Origin: Ceratotherium simum simum
Lineage: Eukaryota > Chordata > Mammalia > Perissodactyla > Rhinocerotidae
Assembly (NCBI RefSeq): GCF_000283155.1
Contig: NW_004454239.1
Coordinates: 8,602,820-8,666,819, forward strand
Reading direction: 5' to 3'
Length of the DNA: 64,000 nt
Part shown: in pieces, positions 56,001-64,000 of the stretch
How positions within the stretch are numbered: position 1 is the stretch's first letter
How the letters are laid out: each line of letters begins with the position of its first letter
Notes under the pieces: generated by a model
What the model saw: the letters and a program-made list of their open reading frames with translations, nothing else
The model's database searches: none
Told to the model about the DNA's origin: nothing
Made by a program: the position numbers and the translations under genes

Positions 56001-58950
56001 AGAAAGGATACAAATTACTAATAACAGAAATGAAAGAGGAGGCATCACCACAGATTTTGTTGATATTAAAAGGATAATTAAGGAATAATATAAACAATTT
56101 TAGGCCCACAAATTTGATAATCTAGATGAAATGGACCAATTCTTTGAAGATACAATCTACCAAAATTCATGCAAGAAATAGACAATCTGAATAGGCCTAT
56201 TAGTATTAAAGAAATTGAATCAATAATTAATAAGCTTCCAAACAGAAAGCACCAGGCCCAGATGGATTTGCTAGTGAATTCTACCAAACATTTAAGGAAG
56301 AAGTTATACTTCCAAAAAATAGAAGGAGGGAGAATACTTCCTAACTTACTCTGAGTCAAGAATTACCTAAATACCAAAACCAGACATAGACATTACAAGA
56401 AAATAAAACTACAGATCAATATCTGTCATGAACATAGATGTAAACATCCTCAAAAAATTTTATCAAGTTGAATCCAACAATACATAAAAAGAATTATACA
56501 CCACAATCAAATGGGATTTATCTCAGGTATGCAGGAATGGTTCAACTTTCAAAAATCAAATAATGGAATCCAAGATAACAACAGGCTAAAGAGGAAAAAA
56601 CACATGATTTTATCAATAGATTCAGAGAAAGTATTTCACAAATCCACCACCCATTCATGATAAAAACTTTCAGCTTACTAGGAACAAAGGATACTTCCTC
56701 AACTTGATGAAAGTTAGCTACCAAAAACCTACAGCTAACATCATACTTCCAGGTGAGAAACTAGAAGTTTTCCCACTATGATCAGGTACAAGGCAAGAAT
56801 GTCGCCTCTCACCACTGATTTTCGACACTGTACTAAAAGTTTTAGCTAATTCAATAAGACAAGGGAAGGAAAAAACAGGTATACAGATTGGGAAGTATAA
56901 AATAAAATTGTCTTTGTTGGCAGATGACAAGATTGTCTATGTAGAAAATCTACTAAAGAATATACAAAAAGAAAAAAAAAAAAACTCTCCTGGAACTGAT
57001 AAGCAAGTATAGCAAGATTGCAGGATATAAAGCTAATATACAAGAGCCCATCACTTTCCTATATATAGGCAATGAACAAGTGGAATTTGAAATTAAAAAC
57101 ACAATACTATTTGCATTAACCCTCCAAAAATGAAATAGTTAGATATATTTCTAATAAAATATGTACAAAATCTATATAAGGAAGACTGCAAAACTCTGAT
57201 AAATGAAATCAAAGTAGAACTAAACAAATGGAGAGATATTCCATGTTCATGGATAGGAAGACTCAATATTGTCATGATGTCAGTTCTTCCTAACATGTTA
57301 TTTGGATTCAATGCAATCTCAATCAAAACCCTAGCAAATTATTTTGTGCATAGCACCAAACTGATTCTAAAGTTTATATGGAGAGGGAAAAGACTCAGAA
57401 TAATCAACACAATATTGAAGGAGAAGAACAAAGTTGGAAGATTGACACTACCTGAGTTCAAGACTTACTATAAAGCTATGGTAATCAAGCCAGTGTGGTA
57501 TCAGTGAAAGAATAGACAGATCAATGGAACAGTATAGAGAACACAGAAATATACCTATATAAATATAGTCAATTGGTCTTTGACCAACGAGCAATAGCAA
57601 TACAGTTGAGCTAAGAGAGTCATTTCAACAAATGATGCTGGAACAACTGCACAACTTAATCCAAAAAAAAAAAAAGAATCTAAATGTAAAATACAAAACT
57701 ATAAAACTCCTAGAAGATAAGATAAGAAAATCTAGAAGACCTTGGTTTTGGCAATGACTTTTTAGATCCAACACCAAAAGCACGATCAATTAAAGAAAGA
57801 ACTGCTGGACTTGATTAAAATTAAAAATTTCTGCTCTGCAAAAGACAACATCAAGAGAATGAAAAGACAAGTAACATACTGGGGGAGAATATTTTAAATA
57901 GACATATCTGATAAAGGACTGATATCTAAAATATACAATGAAATTTGAAACTCAACAATAAGAAAACAAAAAATCTGAATAAAAAATGGGCCAAGGAACT
58001 GAACAGACACCTCATCAAAGAAGATATACAGATGACACATAGGCATATAAAAAGATGCTGCACATCAGACTTTACCAAGGAAATTCAAATTACAATGAGG
58101 TACCTTAAATACCTATTAGAATGGCCAAAAGCCAGAATACTGACAACAACAAATGCTGATGAAGTTGTGGAGCAACAATAACTCTCATTCATTGTTGGTT
58201 GGAAAGCCAAATGGTACAGCCACTTTGGAAGACTGGAAGTTTCTTACAACGCTAAATCTACTCTTACTGTATGATCCAACAATCACATTCCTTGATATTT
58301 TCCCAAAGGAGTTGAAAACTTATGTTCACAGAACAACATGCATGTGGCAGCTTATAGCAGATTTATTCATAATTGCCAAAACTTGGAAGCAAACAAGATA
58401 TCTTTCAGTAGGTGAATGGCTAAATAAATGATGGTACATTCAGACAATGGAATATTATTTAGTGCTAAAAAGAGATGAACTATCAAGCTGTAAAAAGATA
58501 TTGAGGAACCTCAAACGCATATTAGTAAGTGAAAGAATTTAATCAGAAAAGATTACATACTGTATCATTCCAGTATATGCCATTCTGGAAAAGGCAAAAC
58601 TATGGCAACAGTAAAAAGATAAGTGGTCACTAGGGGTTAGGGGAGAGGGAGGTATGAATAGGTGAATCATAAGGGATTTTTAGAACAGTTTACTCTGTAT
58701 GATACTACAAAGGCAGACGTATGTCATTAGCCATTTGTCAAAACCCATAGAAAGTACAACTGTGGTCTTTGTGTGATGATGTGTCAGTGTAGCTTCATCA
58801 ATTGTAACAAATGTGTCACTGATGGGTGATGTTGATAATGGGGGAGGCTATGCATGTGTAGGAGTAGGGAGTATATGGGAAATATCTTTACTTTTCACTC
58901 AGTTTTGCTGTGAACCTAAAACTGCTCCAAAAAGTAAAGTCTATTAATAA
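53071..58950 (+). mobile_element. Nearly full-length L1 LINE (L1M type), decayed, nested
   Basis: A 5.9-kb sense element between perfect 15-bp duplications. Order: 5' UTR (53071-53860); ORF1 region (about 53900-54560, coiled-coil coding remnant); ORF2 endonuclease remnants (about 54880-55610, with 'ITIFNVYVPSD' and 'PEIDHILGHE'); reverse transcriptase (about 56170-57000, with 'NRPISIKEIESIINKLPNRK' and the catalytic box read as LLADD at 56914-56928, family F-A-D-D, so F is replaced by L); thumb and C-terminal parts (57274-57507, 57945-58431, including 'KWAKELNRHL'); 3' UTR with a G-rich tract (58630-58655) and 'gtgaacctaaaactgctcca'. Many stops and shifts; inactive. Confidence 0.93.
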
Positions 58951-58965
58951 AAAAATACATCAACA
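58951..58965. repeat. Target-site duplication (right) of nested L1
   Basis: AAAAATACATCAACA, identical to 53056-53070. The short L1 A tail merges into its leading A run. Confidence 0.95.
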
Positions 58966-59290
58966 AAAAGTTATAAGACATAATAAAAAGCCTGAAGACA
59001 CAAAGCAAGCATCAGAAATGGGCTCAGATATGACATAGGTTTTGGAATTATCAGGCAGGGAATTTAAAATAACTATCATTAATGTGTTAAGAACTCTAAT
59101 GGACAAAGTAGACAATATGCAAGAATGAATAGATAATATAAGAAGACAGATGGAAAGTCTAAGAAAGAATCAAAAGGAAATGCTATTAATTGTAACAGAA
59201 ATGAAGAATGCCCTTGATAGAAGCATCAGTATTCTGGACATAAAAAAAGAAAAATTAGTGAGCTTGAAGATATGTTCAGAGAATCTTCCT
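58966..59290 (+). mobile_element. Older L1M element, right half (ORF1 region)
   Basis: Continues the element interrupted at 53055. 'agcatcagaaatgggctcag', 'gacaaagtagacaatatgca', 'ctaagaaagaatcaaaagga' and 'acagaaatgaagaatgccc' align with 53875-54120 of the younger copy. It ends around 'gagcttgaagatatgttcag', where the rest of ORF1 and all of ORF2 are missing, so it is truncated at the 3' side. Confidence 0.85.
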
Positions 59291-61089
59291 AACTGATTTA
59301 GCTGCAGGAGTGTGTGTGTAGGCAGGGAAACCATCCTCATGAAGTTCATATAGCAAACCATCTACTCAGAAAAACTTTTGAACTCTGATTTTGTGAGTAT
59401 TGGGGACTGCATTTAAGTATGTTCTATAAGAGTATTGGACACACAGTTCAGATTCTCTTGATAGCCTCCTTCTTTCTCTCTCTTTCTTGGGGCATCATAT
59501 GCATTGAGTCCCCTCGCTATTTCTAGTCCTGAGTGAAATGTCAAACCATAAAATGTGGCATCTGGTTTCTCTGAGGGTCCAGGAACAGTACTTAGCAACA
59601 AAGAAGTTCACCTTATAGGGTGAAACTTGATGAATAAGAAATAGGAGATACAACTGTGCCAGTCAGCTAAATGCCCCTTCATTTCTCACTTCTGTGGATG
59701 ACTCTCAGTCGCCAAGAAAATCTGTCTCCCAAGTGGCATGCTATGCCTTTCTGTGTTTCATTTTGAAGCCATGATGAACACAGCAACACGTCACTCCATG
59801 TGCTTCAGGCTTCATATCTTTTCTTGCTTCACATCTTTCATTTTCTTTATCCTTATCACTGCAGACTTGCATCTCTCAAATTACGTGTCAGTACTTGCCT
59901 TAGATGACCCAGACTAAGACAATTATTTAGGGTGTTTGGAGGCCAAAAATAGGAACTAATTTAGGATAATTTTTTAAAAATAAGGTAATGAATGGAAAAT
60001 ACATAAGGTGCCTTACAAAATCACAGCAAAGACTAAAGGACCAGACCTTTGGAAAGATGGAAGCCAATAAAGAGCCACGACTGTTACTGTATTCTCTTAG
60101 AATTCCCATTTTGTGGGAGAGAACTATCGGCCTGGTTTAAGTCATGTGCTCCTCCTCAGCTGGGGGGAGTGACTCTGTGATTGGCAGTTACAGTAAGGGC
60201 ACATACCATAGGTTACACACAATAAAATGCAGGTGCTAGAATAGCAAAACAAAAAACAAAACAAAGCAGAATCAGACAACAACAACAAAAACAGCATGTC
60301 CAATGCACGAGCTGAATTACTGAACGAAGGTTTCCCATATCCGCAGAGGATTGCATCTAATGATTTCTCAAGTCTTCCCAACATCAGAATTATAGTGTAC
60401 TATAAACATCAAATTATGAACTGCCCACAATTTAAATTTTCTCTTTTTCCTGTTGAATTTGCATGTTAGCTTAACTTGGAAAGTTAATCTAAGTCTGAGC
60501 CTTTCCTAACCACACAAAGCTAGAATCCATTTAGAGGACAATTTCCATGTGACATAGCGTAGAAACCCCTGGTAATCTCTGAGGTACAGCAAAATAAATC
60601 CTTTCTAGTTTTCTTCTCTATCTCTATCTGCTGGCCAAAACTTTTACTAGCAAGTATTAAATTCAGAATGTGGTGGTTAATTCTGATAGTTTTTTCCAAC
60701 TTGTGTGTTATAGTGGATTCTGCCAGACTAGATGGACAAAAGTATAGCCGTCAGCCCATCTTTAGTGCCAGCCAACCCAGCTTGCTCGGCCCAAGGGAAT
60801 GCATGACCTTGGGAAATCTCAAAGAAGACGTTATGCCTTTATTTGACATTTATCTGAAAATACCACTAATATTACCTCTTGCAACCCTATTAGCTCCAGA
60901 ACCATAAGTATGGGAGGAGATGTACTGGGACAATTTCCAATGGAGGAATTCCGCCTTTTGCCTACGCTTCAGTAGGTAATATTTGTGAAGCCATTTTTCC
61001 AACATATTTCTTTCTTCTAAGAAATGCCATGGGTTAATTGGAACTCTCATTAGTCCTCTCCACAAGCCTGTACAGAAAGATCAGCAGAA
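59291..61089. other. Non-coding stretch; one small secreted-like open frame
   Basis: Plus frame 60668-60907 (79 codons) starts with a hydrophobic signal-peptide-like run (MWWLILIVFSNLCVIVDSA) but the rest has no domain I recognise. 59640-59930 has a C/T-rich texture ending 'gacccagactaagaca' that may be an old LTR end. An A/C-rich simple tract lies at 60243-60292. Confidence 0.35.
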
Positions 61090-61205
61090 TACATCTGTTC
61101 CAGTTTTCCAGATGGGAGACTCTGAGACTGGAGAGATTAAGTCTTCTGTTCAAGGTCGTATAGTGAGTCAATGGCAAAGCTGAGAACAACACTTAGGACC
61201 CCAGT
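61090..61205 (-). mobile_element. MIR SINE fragment, antisense
   Basis: 'ttttccagatgggagactct', 'gagactggagagattaagtc', 'caaggtcgtatagtgagtca' and 'atggcaaagctgagaacaac' follow antisense MIR core ('gatgaggaaactgaggc...aaggtcacacagct'). Confidence 0.65.
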
Positions 61206-62119
61206 GACCTGTACATCACACACCATTGCTAACAAATACTTACAGATGGGGAAAAGAAACACAATTGGTGGCACTCAGTAGTTCCACCAGCCAATGTAGG
61301 AAAATATTCTTCTGATGTATTGTGTACCAAGCTGCCAGGTCTAATCTCACCTTGAGAATTCACTGTGTCCTTTGAGGGGAAAGTTTGGAGGGAGAAGCCC
61401 AAACTTATTTTCAAAGGAATAGGAGGACCACTTACTAAAGAAGAGAAGTCCTGTTCCCAGTGAGAGCTCACGGAATGGCCAGTGCTCTCCTTGGCTGATA
61501 AATTCCCTAGGCCATAGTCTTCAGTTCCCTGGACTCAGGACCACTCAGACTGCTATAGCTTAAGAAAGGACTGAATAGCTCAGGGACCCAGATACATCCC
61601 ATAGACTGACCACAATCAAATACTTACAGTTACCTGTTCTTCCAGGTTTGTGACAACCTCTGAACAGATCAGGCTCTAAGAAGCTCAGTATCTCATCCCA
61701 AAGGCTATATCTCAACCCTCTTTGTTTTCTATCAATTTTTTCTCTAAGTTTGAATTAGATATTATTTTAAAATTGGAAATTTTCACATAAAAATCCAAAC
61801 ATCTTTAAATACCTAAAGGTCTGACAATATAGGGTTTATATTTTCCCTAGCAATACTGATCTGGGACCAACAGAATACTGCTCTCTCTAGGTGAGCCATG
61901 TGCTCTCCAGTTCCCCCAGAGAACCCATCACTCCTTTTCTCACTGATACTTGAGTCTGAGTGTCAATTGCCATTTATCACTATTCTTGCACCACTTTTTT
62001 CCCCTTACATCTGGTTTACAATACCTGCCAGGTCCCTATAGGCATTTGAGGTTGTGATCCGTGGTATATCAGGAGAAACGGATAATCAGTTAGTGTCAAG
62101 TCAGTGTCACTGTTGAAAC
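61206..62119. other. Unassigned stretch
   Basis: Short frames only (61471-61229 minus, 80 codons). No confident repeat; 61730-61860 is AT-rich. Confidence 0.4.
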
Positions 62120-62370
62120 ACTGCAGAGGGCTAAGAAAGCTCAATGGAGAAGGCAGAAAATTTAGGTTGCTTGTGGCAGAAAGGGCCACTAGGGAAGACT
62201 TTACTGACTTACAGAGACAGGATTCCAAACTGGACCTTGGAGGATGACCAGATGCTCTTCAGGTATAGATGAGGGGGGAGAACTTTTGGAGCAGAAAGAC
62301 AGGGGTAACCAAAGCCTTGGACACATGGCATGTCAGTGAAGTTTAAGTTGTTCTATATGTCAAGGACATA
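62120..62370 (-). mobile_element. L2 LINE fragment, antisense
   Basis: 'gggaagactttactgactta', 'caaactggaccttggaggat', 'gaccagatgctcttcaggta', 'ggagcagaaagacaggggta' follow antisense L2 ('gaaggcttcctggagga...gagtcttgaaggatga...gcattccaggcaga'). Confidence 0.5.
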
Positions 62371-62989
62371 AAAAGTATAACAGTGAATGGTGGGAAACAG
62401 ACCTGGAGAGGCTAACTTCACGGTTTTCAGGTATTCCAAAGCTTCCTGCTTACCAAGATACTGCTGATAAGGAATTATGAAAGAATGGATGCTTCACCCA
62501 AGATCCTCGCAAGCCATTTGCATTCCAGTGTTGTGTCTGAAGTCAGACATTAAAACCATTTTTGTTTTCAGGGTGGTTTGAGCAAGAAGATGGATCTCAT
62601 TCATTTCATCTAGTTGAAAATGTCTGTAATCCTTGGTGTTCGTGATAGTATACCCTGAATTTCTGAAAATTTTATTGTGATTTGCATGTTTTATACATTG
62701 AGTCCTATTTTCAAATGAACCTGAGATGAAATATTTCAATGAGATCTGTTGAAAATCTTTCAGTAAAGAAAATAAACTATTGTTAAGGTGAAAAAACATC
62801 CTCAACATATTGGGTTTATTAATTTCAATAATTATTCTATACATTGTCCTTAAGTGTAGTACTCTTGTACTTTAGCTCACTTTGAGTCTTCCAATAACCA
62901 GTCTCCACCTTAAGTTCCAAATTTATGTGAGTACTTTGCTTGTAGGACAACTCTACCTGGATATCCTTTATACACCTTGAAGTTGCCTT
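62371..62989. other. AT-rich stretch with octamer site and a long antisense frame
   Basis: The antisense frame 62844-62494 (116 codons) shows no known domain. An octamer ATTTGCAT lies at 62680-62687. AT-rich, no repeat recognised. Confidence 0.35.
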
Positions 62990-63140
62990 GCAAAACTGTT
63001 ATCTTCCTATATTCTCTAGTTCTATTACTGGCACCAGTATCCACCCAGTCACCCAAAATACAAATTTGAAAAGTATCCTGGGATCCTCACTCTTCTTACA
63101 AACCAGTCACCAAGTCCTACCCAGTCTACCTACTGAGGTT
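62990..63140 (+). mobile_element. L2-associated repeat fragment, sense
   Basis: 'cccagtcacccaaaatacaa', 'tcctgggatcctcactcttc', 'accagtcaccaagtcctacc' match the sense strand of the long repeat seen antisense at 33001-33550. Short and diverged. Confidence 0.5.
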
Positions 63141-63172
63141 ATACCATGAGACCGGAGCAGAATACTTTTTCT

Positions 63173-63560
63173 GAGGTTTTTTTTTTTAGTTAAAAAGAAA
63201 TATTTATTCAAATGTCTCAAATAAATTTAAACAAAATGTATATAAAGTAAAATGTAAAACTTCCTTTATCACAATCAACCACCATTCCCACCCCCTTAAG
63301 TGAATATTGTTGACTTTTCACAGTTTGGTGTGGAACCTTGTGGATTTTTATAATGCACATAGATAATATTAAATATTTTATGTTGCAAATTATTTTTTTC
63401 ACCTAATGATATATTATAGGCTTCTTCTCAATCCAATACATACATATCTTCTTTATTTAAATAGTTGTATTGTATTCCATGGTATGGATAAGCCATAGTT
63501 TATTTAATCCAATGTTATAATGAATGTTTAGATTGTTTTAAGGTGATACTTTCTGGAAGA
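63173..63560 (-). mobile_element. L1M fragment, antisense
   Basis: Begins with a T10 run (63179-63188). It continues 'caaccaccattcccaccccc', 'gttgacttttcacagtttgg', 'tgtattccatggtatggata', 'agccatagtttatttaatcc' and 'gaatgtttagattgttttaa', the usual antisense L1 3' region order. Confidence 0.7.
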
Positions 63561-63869
63561 TACAGGAATATCTGAATCCTTTTCCAAACCGATCACCCCT
63601 CTCCAAAAGTGATTTGAAGGACCTGTAGGTTCAAAAGAGCGAAGGAAAGCAAAGTCACTCTATTATTACCCGATGTTTTGACCCAAGTATGAAAGGCACT
63701 GTAGAGACCTGGTTTGGGTCCTGGGTATCTCCTTTTTCCTATAAAAGATAAGAACTATTTATAGGTAGATCTAAGGAGGTAGATCAACTAAGTAGACCAA
63801 AGGGGTCATGAGTCAAAACCCCTTTCCTATCTGCTCTTACTCCTTCCCTCCAAGCCTGAGTCTTTTTTC
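63561..63869. other. Unassigned stretch between two antisense L1 pieces
   Basis: No gene or repeat recognised; may be a later insertion or an unrelated spacer. Confidence 0.4.
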
Positions 63870-64000
63870 AGTTGAAATATATCTAACATAGAACATTGCG
63901 TAAATTTAAAGTGTACAACATGTTGATTTGATACCTTTATATATTGTAATTATATTGCCATTGTAGGAATAGTTAGCACCTCTATCACTTCACATAATTA
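63870..64000 (-). mobile_element. L1M 3' end, antisense, runs off window
   Basis: 'cagttgaaatatatctaaca', 'taaatttaaagtgtacaaca', 'tgttgatttgataccttta' and 'agttagcacctctatcactt' follow the antisense L1M 3' UTR ('ttattgagatataatt...aaagtgtacaa...taacacatccatcac'). Continues beyond position 64000. Confidence 0.7.

Noticed and set aside
54881..58440. L1 ORF2 pieces as an active reverse transcriptase
   Set aside because: Many stops and frame shifts, and the catalytic box has L in place of F; not functional.
1..64000. Search for ribosomal RNA, snRNA, 7SK, Y RNA or other known small RNA genes
   Set aside because: I looked for their conserved starts and boxes and saw none that I could support.

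Overview
The window is nuclear DNA of a placental mammal, most likely a perissodactyl (horse, ass, rhinoceros group). The best evidence is three copies of the equine-type tRNA-derived SINE (ERE) at 8669-8917, 39341-39608 and 45093-45328. All three lie on the minus strand and all have readable target-site duplications. The background is a typical mammalian mix of MIR, L2, L1M, MaLR LTRs and hAT/Tigger-type relics, with CpG-poor sequence and short chance reading frames in every frame. I identified all repeats from memory of the families, without alignment, so subfamily names and edges are approximate.

I found no convincing host protein-coding gene, rRNA, functional tRNA or CRISPR array. The longest open frames (21959-22684 minus, 26418-27113 minus, 34422-35087 plus) sit in GC-rich stretches, have low-complexity translations and show no domain I recognise. 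The window reads as intergenic or deep-intronic sequence.

Layout. 1-8.6 kb: an L2 fragment, several MIRs, an antisense MLT1-type LTR and a small CpG-richer patch with a TATA box near 6.1 kb. 8.7-15.1 kb: the first ERE; an AT-rich block holding a broken hAT-superfamily transposase-like gene (minus strand, 11630-12420) next to a tRNA/RTE SINE inserted with a 9-bp duplication (11187-11588); then a MER5-like hAT relic and a small cluster of CRE/ARE-like sites (14.80-14.91 kb). 15.1-27.5 kb: L2, MIR and L1 fragments, a perfect 14-bp-arm palindrome at 16897-16928 and a good CTCF-type motif at 26097-26114. 27.5-45.4 kb: microsatellites, a roughly 40-bp minisatellite, a sense MLT1, MER5A, antisense L2, a TA-flanked DNA transposon relic and two more EREs. 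One of these EREs sits beside an LTR-like repeat that has a second copy at 36.3 kb. 46-52 kb: MIRs and a possible solo LTR with a 29-bp x3 repeat. 52.1-59.3 kb: a nearly full-length, decayed L1 (53071-58950) inserted into an older L1 of the same lineage, with a perfect 15-bp target-site duplication. 59.3-64 kb: sparse old repeats, ending in antisense L1 that runs off the window edge.

No new biological system is evident. The observations most worth a second look are the hAT transposase-like pseudogene with its adjacent SINE, the nested L1 pair, the palindrome, and the putative regulatory motifs (CTCF, CRE/ARE cluster, octamer-bearing AT-rich blocks).
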